From Thermosporothrix hazakensis (lineage in GTDB: Bacteria; Chloroflexota; Ktedonobacteria; Ktedonobacterales; Ktedonobacteraceae): a DNA stretch of 64,000 bases. Position numbers and translations under genes: made by a program. Numbering within the stretch: the first letter of the stretch is position 1; each line of letters opens with the position of its first letter. Under the pieces are notes generated by a model. That model made no database searches, was not told the origin of the DNA, and saw only the letters and a program-made list of their open reading frames with translations. Below, piece after piece: positions 1-9,479 of this stretch. The DNA lies in NCBI RefSeq assembly GCF_003253565.1, contig NZ_QKUF01000021.1:45754-109753 (forward strand), written 5' to 3'.

Positions 1-418
1 CACCCGCGACGAAGAGCGCCAGATTCTGCAACGCTTTAAGGAACAGCAGCCACTGACCGACCTGCAACCTGTCTTGAGCGCTGATTCATTGCAACACCTG
101 CAAACGGTTATCCGTAAGATTCATGTCGAGCCGGGCGTGGAAAACTATATTGTTGATCTGGTAACCGCAACCCGTTCCCACAACAGTATTGAACTGGGCG
201 TGAGTCCGCGTGGAACGCTCGCACTGTATCGAGCCAGTCAGGCCTATGCAGCCGTACAGGGCAGAAACTATGTGATCCCTGATGACGTGAAACGTGTCGC
301 GATCCCAGTGCTTTCCCATCGCATGATTGCAACCAGCCAGACACGCCTACACGGACAAGGTATGGAACAAATTGTAGACGAGATCCTTCAGCGCGTTGCA
401 GTACCGGTGGAATCATAA
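1..418 (+). CDS. MoxR-type AAA+ ATPase, C-terminal part (5' cut by window)
   Basis: The frame is open from base 2 to a TAA at 416-418, giving about 138 residues; the Walker A and B regions must lie before the window. The visible part matches the C-terminal lid of MoxR ATPases: GVSPRGTLALYRASQA followed by DDVKRVAIPVLSHR. MoxR proteins are ATP-driven chaperone-like factors that usually act with a DUF58 or VWA-domain protein. The stop overlaps the next ATG by one base (TAATG), so translation is probably coupled to the DUF58 gene. The family call is firm; the client is unknown. Confidence 0.92.
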   Translation, partial: TRDEERQILQRFKEQQPLTDLQPVLSADSLQHLQTVIRKIHVEPGVENYIVDLVTATRSHNSIELGVSPRGTLALYRASQAYAAVQGRNYVIPDDVKRVAIPVLSHRMIATSQTRLHGQGMEQIVDEILQRVAVPVES

Positions 419-1797
419 TGATGGGCAGTAAATCACAGGGGCCCCGCGGACTCGGGCAGGGGAAAAGCATAACGGACGCAATCTGGTATCTGGTGAGTAT
501 CGCCCTGATCATTCTGGGCATCCTTATTCACCAGCCACTCCTGGTTGTGGTGGGCATTCTCCTTTTGCTGGTAATCGGGACAACCGATATCTGGTCCCGC
601 TACTGCCTGACAGATTTGAGCTACCATCGAAGCTTTGACCAGCAGCGCGTTCTCTTTGGCGAAGAGGTCAAAATGTCCGTCACGGTTGAGAATGCCAAGA
701 TTCTTCCCCTGCCCTGGCTGGAAGTGACCGACACGGTACCTCGCAGTCTCCCCATTGAGGAACAAGAAGTGCGCAGCGCCCCCTTGAGCAATGTAGGACG
801 CCTGGAGAGCCTGTTCAGTCCGGGCTGGTATGAGCGAATCACCCGCCAATATACGCTCAAGTGCCTGCAACGTGGCGTTCATACCTTCGGGCCAACGCAG
901 CTCCGCAGTGGCGATGCCTTCGGCTTCCTCAGCCAGGAACAGGAACTGAACAATCAGCAACATGTCCTTGTCTATCCGCTGGTCGTTCCTGTAACCCGCT
1001 TCGGCCTGCCAGCACGCCACCCGTTCGGTGATCGTCGTGCACCACGCCGCTTACTTGAAGATCCTTCGCGTATTATTGGCGTGCGCGAATATCGTTATGG
1101 GGACAGCATGCGTCGCGTTCACTGGAAAGCAACGGCTCGCTCGCTACAACTGCAAAGCAAAATCTATGACGCGACCACAACCTATACGCTGGCGATCTTC
1201 CTGAACATCGACACCCGCCCGGACGCCTATTATGCTATTCACCCGGAGCTACAAGAGCTCTCTATCTGTGCTGCGGCCTCCGTAGCTGCCTGGGGTCTCG
1301 ATAACGGCTATGCGGTCGGGCTCTATGCCAATACTATGATGTTTCTGCCCGACGAACAAGAGAGTGCACAACATACTGCCAACCTTGAAGCTCGTCTGGC
1401 ACAAGAACTGAAAAAGCGTCGCATTCGCCTGCCTCCTTCCAGCAGCGAGGATCAGCGTAAGCGGGTAATGGAAGTTCTGGCGCGCATTCAAGGCTTCTTC
1501 GGATCAGAGATTGAAGAGGTGCTTCAGGCCGAACAAGCACAGATGGCTTCTGGAACCTCGGTCGTGCTCATTACCAGCACTCTGAATGATCGCGTTGTCG
1601 ATCAGCTTGCCCGGATGCGCAGGCGCGGCCATGCGGTAACGATCCTGTTCGCAGGAGATGCCCCACCTCCAACCGGAATCGCCGGAGCCAGCATCTACCA
1701 TATCGGGGGAGAACAGACCTGGAAAGAGTTACTTGACCATTACAGCAAACCAGAGGCAGAACGAGCGCAGGAGCAAGAGGTAACATTTCAGTTCTAG
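418..1797 (+). CDS. DUF58 domain membrane protein
   Basis: A 459-residue protein with two close hydrophobic segments near the N-terminus (about residues 22-58), then a large soluble part. The DUF58 core is clear around residues 215-245, with REYRYGDSMRRVHWKATAR. DUF58 proteins have a VWA-like fold and are encoded with MoxR ATPases; their exact job is unsettled. The ATG at 418 overlaps the moxR stop, and a second ATG follows at 421. An intrinsic terminator comes 20 bases after the stop, so the visible operon ends here. The transglutaminase-like gene that often follows in such clusters is absent. Confidence 0.93.
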   Translation: MMGSKSQGPRGLGQGKSITDAIWYLVSIALIILGILIHQPLLVVVGILLLLVIGTTDIWSRYCLTDLSYHRSFDQQRVLFGEEVKMSVTVENAKILPLPWLEVTDTVPRSLPIEEQEVRSAPLSNVGRLESLFSPGWYERITRQYTLKCLQRGVHTFGPTQLRSGDAFGFLSQEQELNNQQHVLVYPLVVPVTRFGLPARHPFGDRRAPRRLLEDPSRIIGVREYRYGDSMRRVHWKATARSLQLQSKIYDATTTYTLAIFLNIDTRPDAYYAIHPELQELSICAAASVAAWGLDNGYAVGLYANTMMFLPDEQESAQHTANLEARLAQELKKRRIRLPPSSSEDQRKRVMEVLARIQGFFGSEIEEVLQAEQAQMASGTSVVLITSTLNDRVVDQLARMRRRGHAVTILFAGDAPPPTGIAGASIYHIGGEQTWKELLDHYSKPEAERAQEQEVTFQF

Positions 1798-1817
1798 GGC
1801 TTGACCCACAAAGAGAC

Positions 1818-1846
1818 AAAGGGCCTACAATGGCCCTTTTCTTTTT
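1818..1846 (+). terminator. Intrinsic terminator after DUF58 gene
   Basis: An 8-bp perfect stem (AAAGGGCC, 1818-1825, with GGCCCTTT, 1832-1839) with a 6-base loop, followed by a T-rich tail (TCTTTTT). It lies 20 bases after the DUF58 stop. Confidence 0.85.
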
Positions 1847-1849
1847 GCC

Positions 1850-2670
1850 TGTTACACATCCGAAACCCAATCGGTTGCCTGTGGAAGGTATATCTGTTCC
1901 TGCTTGCCCGGGCAAATCTGCATTGACACTTCTCACAGCTTCTTCTTTCAGCAGGCGTGTAAGCCGCCGCAGCATGACGACCCATCGTGGCACGCTGTCC
2001 CGAAGTGTTTGACAAGGGACGCTCGTCAATTCCCGGCTACCTGGCGGGACCAGTTCATGAAAAGAAGCAGAGCACAGGTGAGATCTCCTGTTAAACTATG
2101 TTCACGTGCTTCGCTCCGAGGGCACAGGCTCCAGGGGCCTTCTGCCGCTTTCTGGTAATGCCTCTACCTCCATTTATAGAGGCGCTGACGTTTGATTCCC
2201 CGCTTATGACTCTTCAGGAGGACGCAGCTCACATAGATGTACAGTGTCGGGAGTTGAACACCGAGCACACGCAGACCTGAGAGCATCCTTTCAGGTTACG
2301 CAGAACGCCAGAAGTTCAATGCCAGCAAGACAAGCTATGTCTGTCTACATAGGTTCTCCGGTCTATTGCGTTCAGCCTTCAGCAGACGCTGCCATAAGCT
2401 GGTCTTCCCTCTTCCATAGACGCTTGAGCAGGAACGCGGGTTGCATACTCCATGAAAGCGAGTGTTTCTACCATGAGACCTACGTTTCCATACTGAAAAC
2501 AGAGTCGTGCTTTATACTAGAAACAGATCAGCGGAGAGAAGCCGTGCTCTTTTTTCAAAAATAGTAGGGCCTCTCCCTTTTGTCAATTGCACTACACAAG
2601 CCAGATCATCAGGGGGAGCAACGTCACCTGGTGTCAAGGAAAACCGAGTAAAATCAAGCTGAATCAAGCT
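1850..2670. other. Long intergenic region with no supported gene
   Basis: About 0.8 kb without a credible reading frame: the open frames here lack ribosome-binding sites and resemble no family. There is a small perfect hairpin (GCCTCTA 2160-2166 with TAGAGGC 2177-2183). A TATACT box at 2513-2518 is followed by a terminator-like hairpin at about 2532-2573 with a CCTTTTG tail, so a very short transcript is possible but unproven. Confidence 0.4.
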
Positions 2671-2673
2671 TTG

Positions 2674-2702
2674 TTGACATCAGAAAGCAGTGAGTGATAC
2701 AA
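2674..2702 (+). promoter_or_regulatory. Putative promoter for citrate synthase
   Basis: A consensus -35 TTGACA (2674-2679) is followed after 17 bases by ATACAA (2697-2702). Start of transcription would fall near 2709, leaving a leader of about 150 bases before the citrate synthase ATG. Confidence 0.5.
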
Positions 2703-2862
2703 CTTTACATGTGCGATACCTGCACATCGTGTTTCCGAAAAGCAGGTCAGACCTGTCGGTTGCGAAAGCAGGATCTTCTTTTTCCTTTGGAACACATTTC
2801 TCCCCGGGAACAAGCCGCCAGACAAACAGTTGACGGCCAGTATAAAAGCAAAGGAGCAGAGT

Positions 2863-4026
2863 ATGTCACCGTCGATGTCTGAACACAATTCTCCACAACC
2901 AGGCAGCACAGCACAGTCAGCAAAAGGGGGATTGGAGGGAATCGTTGCAGCGACAACCGGGATCAGCAAAGTAGAAGGCCAGACCGGCCGCCTGATTTAT
3001 CGCGGCTATAATATTCATGACCTTGCACGAAGCACAACCTATGAAGAGGTTGCCTATCTCTTATGGTTCGGCAGACTTCCCAACGCTCAGGAATTAAAGC
3101 AGCTCAAGGAACAGTTCGCAGCAGAACGAACCATTCCCGAAGAAGTAATGACTATCCTGGAGGCACTCCCTGCCGCAACAGCACCAATGGATGCGCTCCG
3201 TACAGCGGTTTCAGCCTGGGGAGCAGTGGCGATTCAAGGGACACCGACGATTGATCAGGCAATCGCCCTGACCGCACGTTTTCCGGTCTTTCTGGCGACA
3301 TTTGAGCGCCTGCGCAAAGGAAAGAAGCCGCTTACGCCTCTGGCAGAGCTTGGGCATGCGGCAAACTATCTCTATATGCTCACCGGGCAGATTCCGTCGG
3401 AAGAGCATGTCAGAGGGCTGAACTCGTATCTTGTCCTGCTGGCAGATCACGGTATGAATGCCTCTACCTTCACGGGCCGCATTGTCGCCAGTACCGAATC
3501 AGATATTGCTTCGGCAGTGGTTGCGGCGATTGGAGCGCTGAAAGGGCCTCTCCACGGCGGTGCTCCCGCGCTGGTGCAGGATATGCTCCGCGAGATCGGC
3601 TCAGTAGAGAACGCGGAATCCTGGATCCGCAACGCCATTACCAGCGGCAAGAAGCTGATGGGCTTCGGGCACCGTGTCTATAAGACAACCGATCCCAGGG
3701 CCGAAGAGCTGCGCGAAATGGCCAGGGTGGCCGATCCCGATAGCTTCAAGATGGCCCGCACGGTTGAAGAGCTTGCCCTTGCCATTCTACAAGAGCTCAA
3801 GCCCGGGCGTAAACTCTACACCAACGTTGAGTATTATTCTGCGGCACTGATGGCCTCCGTTGGCTTGAGTGGCGATATGTTTACACCGACGTTCGCGGTG
3901 AGCCGGGTCGCAGGCTGGACGGCGCATATTCTTGAGCAGGTGAGCAACAATCGCTTGATCCGACCTGAAGCCGAGTATACTGGCCCAATGGATCTGCATT
4001 TTGTGCCACTGGAACAGCGCTCATAA
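2863..4026 (+). CDS. gltA: Citrate synthase
   Basis: A 387-residue citrate synthase, condensing acetyl-CoA with oxaloacetate in the cytoplasm as entry to the TCA cycle. Family marks are TGRLIYRGYNIHDLA near the N-terminus, the histidine region around LHGGAP, and the active-site GFGHRVYKTTDPRA. I place the start at the ATG at 2863 because AAGGAG (2851-2856) sits six bases before it; the TTG at 2830 is in frame but has no such site. The length suits the short, hexamer-independent bacterial type, which also includes 2-methylcitrate synthases. No prp genes are nearby, so citrate synthase is preferred. It appears monocistronic, with its own promoter and terminator. Confidence 0.95.
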   Translation: MSPSMSEHNSPQPGSTAQSAKGGLEGIVAATTGISKVEGQTGRLIYRGYNIHDLARSTTYEEVAYLLWFGRLPNAQELKQLKEQFAAERTIPEEVMTILEALPAATAPMDALRTAVSAWGAVAIQGTPTIDQAIALTARFPVFLATFERLRKGKKPLTPLAELGHAANYLYMLTGQIPSEEHVRGLNSYLVLLADHGMNASTFTGRIVASTESDIASAVVAAIGALKGPLHGGAPALVQDMLREIGSVENAESWIRNAITSGKKLMGFGHRVYKTTDPRAEELREMARVADPDSFKMARTVEELALAILQELKPGRKLYTNVEYYSAALMASVGLSGDMFTPTFAVSRVAGWTAHILEQVSNNRLIRPEAEYTGPMDLHFVPLEQRS

Positions 4027-4045
4027 ACAAGGCTGAAAAACGCGT

Positions 4046-4084
4046 GCAAGGGCGGCCTTTGCTGGCTGTCCTTGCTCTTTTTTT
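4046..4084 (+). terminator. Intrinsic terminator after citrate synthase
   Basis: A 12-bp stem including two G-T pairs (4046-4057 with 4064-4075), loop TTTGCT, then TCTTTTTTT. It starts 19 bases after the stop codon. Confidence 0.88.
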
Positions 4085-4129
4085 GACACGCGTTATCCAA
4101 AGTACCCCATGAAAGGAGCATAGCTGAAG

Positions 4130-4789
4130 ATGCGGACACTGGAGCCGCGTACGCGCATATCACCGACAACGAAACCAACATTATGGCAACTGTTATGGAT
4201 CTGGGGACTCATCGGGTTACAGTCCTTTGGCGGCGGCGCTTCCACCCAACTGCTTGTTCAACGCACCTTTATTGAAAAGTATCAATGGATGACAATGGAT
4301 GAGTTCCTGCGCTTCTGGGGTATGTGCGTCACCGTCCCGGGCATCAACCTGATCGCCCTCACTATTTTAATCGGGCGCAAACTGGGAGGCCTGGGCGGCA
4401 TTGTCGTTTCCTTGATCGGCATGCTGTTTCCAAGCGCACTCATCACCTGTCTTCTTGCTATCGGCTATGCCAGCATTGAGCATCTTCCTGCGATGCGCTC
4501 CATTCAAAGCGGACTCGTTCCCGCAACCGGTGGCATGATGCTGATGATCGGTCTGCGCTTTGCCAAACTCCCACTACAACAGGCCAGCAAAGAGGGCATC
4601 AGGCAAATGATCCTGAGCATCCTCTTGATTGCTCTCTGTATGATCGCCGTAGCCTTTTTTCACCTCTCCGTCATGATTGTCTTCCTCGGGGCTGCCCTGC
4701 TTGGAATCGTGCTGTTTACCCCGCGTACCAGCAAAGAGGCAAAGGAAGAACAGCAAGCGCGTGATGAGAGTCAGAAAGAAATGGAGTAA
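4130..4789 (+). CDS. chrA: Chromate transporter (ChrA family), first half-size subunit
   Basis: A 219-residue membrane protein of the CHR family. It has the family signature near the N-terminus (LQSFGGGASTQLL), then VTVPGINLIALTILIGRKLGG and several hydrophobic helices. Full-length ChrA has two homologous halves; here the halves are separate adjacent genes, a known arrangement of short-chain CHR proteins that probably form heterodimers. AAGGAG at 4113-4118 precedes the ATG. The C-terminus is charged and cytoplasmic-looking. The substrate is chromate by family, but many CHR proteins have untested substrates. Confidence 0.88.
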   Translation: MRTLEPRTRISPTTKPTLWQLLWIWGLIGLQSFGGGASTQLLVQRTFIEKYQWMTMDEFLRFWGMCVTVPGINLIALTILIGRKLGGLGGIVVSLIGMLFPSALITCLLAIGYASIEHLPAMRSIQSGLVPATGGMMLMIGLRFAKLPLQQASKEGIRQMILSILLIALCMIAVAFFHLSVMIVFLGAALLGIVLFTPRTSKEAKEEQQARDESQKEME

Positions 4790-4795
4790 CCCGCT

Positions 4796-5308
4796 ATGAT
4801 TAACCCGCTTCTCTACTTCCTGATTTTTCTGAGAGCTTCACTTTTTTCCAGCGGGGGACTGGCGAATCTGCCTATGCTCCAGCAGGATCTACTCGGGCTC
4901 AAGTGGGCACAGCACGCCGATTTTGGGCGCGCTATCGCGATCTCTGAGCTAAGCCCCGGCCCCAGTGGCCTTTGGGTGATCGCGCTTGGCTATCTGACTT
5001 ATGGCATCCCGGGCGCGGCTCTGGCCTTTATCGCTATCATCCTTCCCCCTCTGTTTGTGCTGGTTATTTCCGCGATCTATGACCGGATCGAACGCCAGCG
5101 TTGGGTTCAGGGCATGATGAAGGGTATTACGCTGGCAATCGTTGGCATCTCATTGGCTTCGGGCTGGAACCTGATTCAGCAGCCCGGCGCGGGGTGGCGT
5201 GAGTGGGCGATTGCGCTCTGCGTCTTTGCGCTTGGTCTCACCCAGAAATTTCATGTGGTGATCTTGCTCGCCCTGGCTGGAATTGCGGGATTTTTTCTCT
5301 ATCACTGA
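4796..5308 (+). CDS. chrA: Chromate transporter (ChrA family), second half-size subunit
   Basis: A 170-residue partner of the preceding CHR protein, starting six bases after its stop, so the two are co-transcribed and probably assemble together. It repeats the family pattern in the inverted half: SSGGLANLPMLQQDL near the N-terminus and ISELSPGPSGLWVIALGY, then four to five hydrophobic helices. It ends close to the RarA gene, whose likely ATG lies 95 bases further on. Confidence 0.87.
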   Translation: MINPLLYFLIFLRASLFSSGGLANLPMLQQDLLGLKWAQHADFGRAIAISELSPGPSGLWVIALGYLTYGIPGAALAFIAIILPPLFVLVISAIYDRIERQRWVQGMMKGITLAIVGISLASGWNLIQQPGAGWREWAIALCVFALGLTQKFHVVILLALAGIAGFFLYH

Positions 5309-5402
5309 GACACGAAGGGCTACCGTTTCCAGCCCGACTGTGATACTCTTTGAGAACACATATCGCACTGTTACAGAAACCAGTTCCAGGGAAAATGTTA
5401 TC

Positions 5403-6788
5403 ATGCATCAGGAATCGCTTTTCGGAACAGAACCATCAAAGGAACCAGCACAGCCGCAGAAGGGAGCGCCCGTCGGCGAGCCACTGGCCTCGCGTATGCG
5501 TCCCCGCTCGCTGGATGAGGTCGTCGGACAGGAACATCTCCTTGCACCCGGCAAGGTTCTACGCCGTAGCATCGAGAACGACCGTATCACCTCAATGATC
5601 TTCTGGGGACCGCCTGGCAGCGGAAAAACCACGCTGGCCGAGGTAATCGCCAATCATACGCATTCCCGTTTTGTGCGCCTGAGTGCGGTGTCAGCAGGAG
5701 TTGCTGATCTACGCAAGGTTGTTGAGGCCGCCAGGCAGAGCCGCTCGTTAGGAAAACGCACCATTCTATTCATTGATGAGATTCATCGCTTTAACAAGGC
5801 ACAGCAGGATGCAGTGCTTCCTCACGTTGAGAACGGCGTGTTTACTCTGATCGGTGCGACAACCGAGAACCCGAGTTTTGAGGTCAATAGCGCCTTACTC
5901 TCACGCTCACGCGTCTTTGTGCTCAAGGGGTTGAGCGAGGAACAGATTGCAACCATTCTCAGGCGGGCACTACAGGATAAAGAGCGGGGCTTTGGTACGC
6001 TTCCTATCACCATTGAGGAGCAGGCCCTTCAGCAGATCGCACTCTATGCCAATGGTGATGCACGAACAGCGCTGAATGTGCTGGAAATGGCGGTCCAGGT
6101 CAGCAGGGGACAGCAGGCCGATGAGATCAATGTCACCTTGCCCATTATCGAAGAGGTGATGCAGCATCGAGCACTCCACTACGACAAAAGCGGCGATCAG
6201 CACTATGATATGATCTCGGCGCTGCATAAGGCGCTGCGTGGCTCCGACCCTGATGCTGGGCTCTACTGGCTCGGGCGTATGCTCGAAGCCGGTGAAGATC
6301 CCCTCTACATCGTGCGGCGGCTGATTCGCTTTGCCTCGGAAGATGTGGGCATGGCCGACCCTCAGGCACTCCTGGTCTGTGTCGCGGCTCAGCAGGCGGT
6401 GCATTTTGTCGGCTTACCTGAAGGCAATCTGGCGCTGGCTCAGGCCGTTGTCCATCTGGCAACCGCGCCGAAAAGTAACGCGCTCTACGAAGCCTATAAG
6501 CGAGTTCAGGATGACGTACAGAAGACCCGCAATGATCCAGTGCCCTTACAGCTTCGGAATGCCCCCACGCAGTTAATGAAAGAGCTGGATTACGGCAAGG
6601 ATTACCGCTACGCCCACGATTACTATAAAGAGATGCAGATTGATGATCCGGAACGGCCTCCTGCGCTTCGCCTTCAGGAGTACCTACCCGACAACCTGAA
6701 AAATCGCCGCTACTATGAGCCGGGACAACAGGGCAGAGAGGCCAGTATCAAGCGCTGGCTTGAAAAGCGGCGGGCTGAGGAGCAATAA
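5403..6788 (+). CDS. rarA: Replication-associated recombination ATPase RarA (MgsA)
   Basis: A 461-residue AAA+ protein of the RarA/MgsA/WRNIP1 family, which acts at stalled replication forks and is related to clamp loaders. Visible are SRMRPRSLDEVVGQEHLL, Walker A WGPPGSGKTTLAE, Walker B FIDEIHRFNKAQQD, sensor 1 GATTENPSFE, and the C-terminal tetramerisation region with EDVGMADPQALL. I choose the ATG at 5403 (MHQESLFG), because this N-terminus has the family's usual short lead. The frame runs back to a TTG at 5283 inside the chromate gene, but that part has no family character. The ribosome-binding site is weak. Confidence 0.95.
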   Translation: MHQESLFGTEPSKEPAQPQKGAPVGEPLASRMRPRSLDEVVGQEHLLAPGKVLRRSIENDRITSMIFWGPPGSGKTTLAEVIANHTHSRFVRLSAVSAGVADLRKVVEAARQSRSLGKRTILFIDEIHRFNKAQQDAVLPHVENGVFTLIGATTENPSFEVNSALLSRSRVFVLKGLSEEQIATILRRALQDKERGFGTLPITIEEQALQQIALYANGDARTALNVLEMAVQVSRGQQADEINVTLPIIEEVMQHRALHYDKSGDQHYDMISALHKALRGSDPDAGLYWLGRMLEAGEDPLYIVRRLIRFASEDVGMADPQALLVCVAAQQAVHFVGLPEGNLALAQAVVHLATAPKSNALYEAYKRVQDDVQKTRNDPVPLQLRNAPTQLMKELDYGKDYRYAHDYYKEMQIDDPERPPALRLQEYLPDNLKNRRYYEPGQQGREASIKRWLEKRRAEEQ

Positions 6789-6810
6789 CACAGCTCCTCC
6801 TTGCCCTGTT

Positions 6811-7425
6811 TTACCCAGGCCTTGCCGCCACAATCAGCCCACTTGACCAGTTCATCCGGGTGAGCAAGAGATCAGCACGACGCTCCAGAGTCTCAACAAG
6901 CGCCTCCACACGCTCCGTATGCCCCGGCATATCTCGCTCCCAATCCTCTTGCGGCGTGAGATCGTCGATCACATAGAGCCCGCCGGGCTTTAACAGCGCC
7001 AGCGTCTCCGCCAACAACATAAACTTACCAGCGGTTGTATCCGCAAAGATCAGGTCAAACGAGGCAGGCTTTTGCACACGCAGAAAGTCAGCCGCGTCCT
7101 GCACCAGAAACGTTGCTCGTCTGTCAGTGCCAAGTAAGCGCTGCGCAACCAGACTATACCGCTCTTCCTGCTCCACCGAGATCAGACGCGCTGTCCGGTT
7201 CATCCCCTCAAGAAGCCAGGCAGAGCCACATCCTGTCCCGGTTCCCAGTTCAAGCAGCATTCCACCGGGCTTCGTGGCCGCCAACATCCGCAAAAGAGAG
7301 CCGGTTTGATACTTACACGAACGGGTAAAGCCAAGCGCCAACGTTTCCGCCTCTATGCTCTGGAGGATCGCGGGGGGCGTCACTACCATATCCAGCATCA
7401 TTCTCGTTCTCTCTTTCTTTTGCAC
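6811..7425 (-). CDS. Class I SAM-dependent O-methyltransferase-like protein
   Basis: A small Rossmann-fold methyltransferase of about 200 residues. The SAM-binding motif I is LLELGTGTGCGSAWLL, followed by an acidic strand end (ISVEQEE) and the post-motif FDLIFADTTAGKF and LLKPGGLYVIDDL, as in catechol-type O-methyltransferases. The substrate cannot be told from the sequence. It follows the sugar kinase on the same strand by 7 bases and is probably co-transcribed. The start is ambiguous: a GTG at 7425 preceded by GAGG, or an ATG at 7401 preceded by an AGAG-rich stretch. Confidence 0.8.
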   Translation of the reverse strand: MQKKERTRMMLDMVVTPPAILQSIEAETLALGFTRSCKYQTGSLLRMLAATKPGGMLLELGTGTGCGSAWLLEGMNRTARLISVEQEERYSLVAQRLLGTDRRATFLVQDAADFLRVQKPASFDLIFADTTAGKFMLLAETLALLKPGGLYVIDDLTPQEDWERDMPGHTERVEALVETLERRADLLLTRMNWSSGLIVAARPG

Positions 7426-7432
7426 AACAACC

Positions 7433-8413
7433 TCAGGGAATCAGCTCCTGAATCTGCTGTAAGGTGGGCAGAGCTGCAATTGCGCCTCGCTTTGTCGTTG
7501 TCAGGGCTCCCGCAGCGCTCGCTTGTCGTAAGGCGTCCAGCATCGGGATATTGTCCGCAAGTAAGGCTGCCAGCACCCCACAGAACGCATCCCCCGCGCC
7601 CGTCGAGTCAACCGCCTGTACCGCAAAGGGCGGGAGCGCCTGGTGCTCAACGGCGCCCGAGGACTCCCGGGCGCTCCACAGGCAGCCCTGTGAGCCAAGC
7701 GTAATAATCACATGCTGCGGCCCATAGTGGAGCAGGCGTTCGGCAGCCTGACGCGCTGTCTCAAGCGAAGTTACCGACGAATTGGCATATGTTGCCGCTT
7801 CAATCTCATTTACCACCAGAATATCAGCCGAGCGAAACAGTTCCGTATCAGCAAGCTGTGAAACAGGAGCCGCGTTCAGAATGGTAGTCATCCCAAGTTC
7901 CCGGGCAAGCCGTAGCCCGGTAGTATAGGTCTCGCGATTGGTCTCGCACTGACAGAGGAAAACTGCCTTATGAGAACGCCCGGCCTGCTCATCTGCTGGA
8001 GCCTCGCGCTCACGTTCCTGTTGCACCCCACGCAACGCCTGTTCAACATCGGCCACCGGAACCTGCATATTGGCGTTCGGGTTCACAACAATCATATTCT
8101 GGCCATTCTCGGTCGCAATAATGACCAGCGAAACCCCTGTCCCGGCCTTCGCATCACGCGAAACAAACGAGGAAAGCACCCCTTCTTGTTGCAGCGTGTC
8201 GAAGAAAGCATCTCCATAGGCATCTTGCCCCACACGCCCGATCAGCGTCACCTGAGCCCCCAGACGCGCCGCCGCAATCGCCTGATTGATCCCTTTACCT
8301 CCAAGCAGTGAGTGAAATGACTCGCCGATCACCGCTTCACCAGGTCGAGGCAGACGGGGAGCTTGTGCCATCAGATCAACTATCAAGCTTCCCAAGACAA
8401 CAACTCTTCCCAT
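7433..8413 (-). CDS. rbsK: PfkB-family sugar kinase, ribokinase-like
   Basis: A 326-residue PfkB carbohydrate kinase. The N-terminal signature LLGGKGINQAIAAARLGA and the C-terminal catalytic DSTGAGDAFCGVLAA (aspartate base and anion hole) are both present. The N-terminus (GSLIVDLMAQAPRLPRPGE) is most like ribokinase, which phosphorylates ribose at O5. No ribose transporter is adjacent, so the substrate is inferred. The ATG at 8413 is chosen because AGGAGG stands before it; the frame extends further without a site. Confidence 0.85.
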   Translation of the reverse strand: MGRVVVLGSLIVDLMAQAPRLPRPGEAVIGESFHSLLGGKGINQAIAAARLGAQVTLIGRVGQDAYGDAFFDTLQQEGVLSSFVSRDAKAGTGVSLVIIATENGQNMIVVNPNANMQVPVADVEQALRGVQQEREREAPADEQAGRSHKAVFLCQCETNRETYTTGLRLARELGMTTILNAAPVSQLADTELFRSADILVVNEIEAATYANSSVTSLETARQAAERLLHYGPQHVIITLGSQGCLWSARESSGAVEHQALPPFAVQAVDSTGAGDAFCGVLAALLADNIPMLDALRQASAAGALTTTKRGAIAALPTLQQIQELIP

Positions 8414-8494
8414 TACGGCTCCTCCTGTATCTGAAATAGTCTTCTTCACGAACAGTATAGGCTTGAGCTATCACGATTCACAAGGGCATATCAG

Positions 8495-9373
8495 CTAGGA
8501 TACGTTGACCAGCACGATTCCGCTTAAAATAATCCCGATCCCTATCCACTGATTCCACTGTAAGCGCTCACGCACAAAGATCGCCGCCAGTAAGACCGTG
8601 ACCGCCGAATAGAGCGAGGCCAGCACGCTGACAACAGAAACCTGTGCCCCTGCCAATGAGACTCCCAGATTAAAGCCAATATAGGCAACCGTATCAAAAA
8701 CGCCGATGGCCGCCAGCAACCACCAGACACCACCTCGTGGCATACGCAACGATGCCTTCCCTACCAACGAATAGCCAGCGAGCAAACAGGGAGTTATCAA
8801 ACGAAAGAGGGCAGTAGACGCAACCGAGCCAAGATGGGGCGTTACAAAAAAGCCCAGAACCCAGAACGCAACCCCATAGCCAAGCGAAGCCAGAATCGCC
8901 AGCAGCACGCCCGGTGGAAGCAATCCCCGGCGAACCGGGGCTGCATGAGCTGAACCGAACGTCGTCGCAACCATAATGACGCCAAGCAACACAGCCAGCA
9001 TCCCAAAGAGACCAAACGAGCTGACATGCTCCCCATAGAAAAGCGAGAGCGCCGCCGTTACCGCCGCATAGCCCGCAGAGATCGGCGAAACAATCATCGT
9101 GACCCCGACCTCGAATGCGCGATATAAGGCCAGAGAGCTAACGGTATTCAACGCAGCCGCTCCCAGAGCCAGCCCCCAGATCACCCAGGCTTCATGGGTC
9201 AGCAGATAGAAAAGCTGTCCCGTAACCAGAAGATAGAGTCCTAACGCTGCCAGACCAAAAAACTGCATGTAAAAGAGCGTTCGATATGAGCCAATGCGCC
9301 CGGCAGCAAAGCGCACAAAGAAATCAGCCGTTCCCCACCCGAGGGCAGCGGCCAGAGCTAACACAAAAGCCAT
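8495..9373 (-). CDS. EamA/DMT-family transporter
   Basis: A 292-residue membrane protein with about ten hydrophobic helices arranged as two EamA repeats, typical of the drug/metabolite transporter superfamily. The N-terminal helix carries LGWGTADFFVRF. The second repeat ends with AIFVRERLQWNQWIGIGII, the usual E-R-L loop before the last helix. The substrate is unknown. AGGAGG precedes the ATG at 9373. It lies between priA and the sugar kinase on the same strand, with gaps of about 100 and 80 bases. Confidence 0.87.
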   Translation of the reverse strand: MAFVLALAAALGWGTADFFVRFAAGRIGSYRTLFYMQFFGLAALGLYLLVTGQLFYLLTHEAWVIWGLALGAAALNTVSSLALYRAFEVGVTMIVSPISAGYAAVTAALSLFYGEHVSSFGLFGMLAVLLGVIMVATTFGSAHAAPVRRGLLPPGVLLAILASLGYGVAFWVLGFFVTPHLGSVASTALFRLITPCLLAGYSLVGKASLRMPRGGVWWLLAAIGVFDTVAYIGFNLGVSLAGAQVSVVSVLASLYSAVTVLLAAIFVRERLQWNQWIGIGIILSGIVLVNVS

Positions 9374-9479
9374 AGTCCTCCTGGAACATGCATACAAAGG
9401 CAAATAAGTGAGACACAGAACAATATAGTTCTACCACATCAGTGCAGAGGAACGCATGCATGCCCACGGAGGCTTCTGC

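Noticed and set aside
7970..8311. 113-codon plus-strand frame inside the sugar kinase gene
   Set aside because: It is antisense to conserved PfkB sequence, has no ribosome-binding site and no family character.
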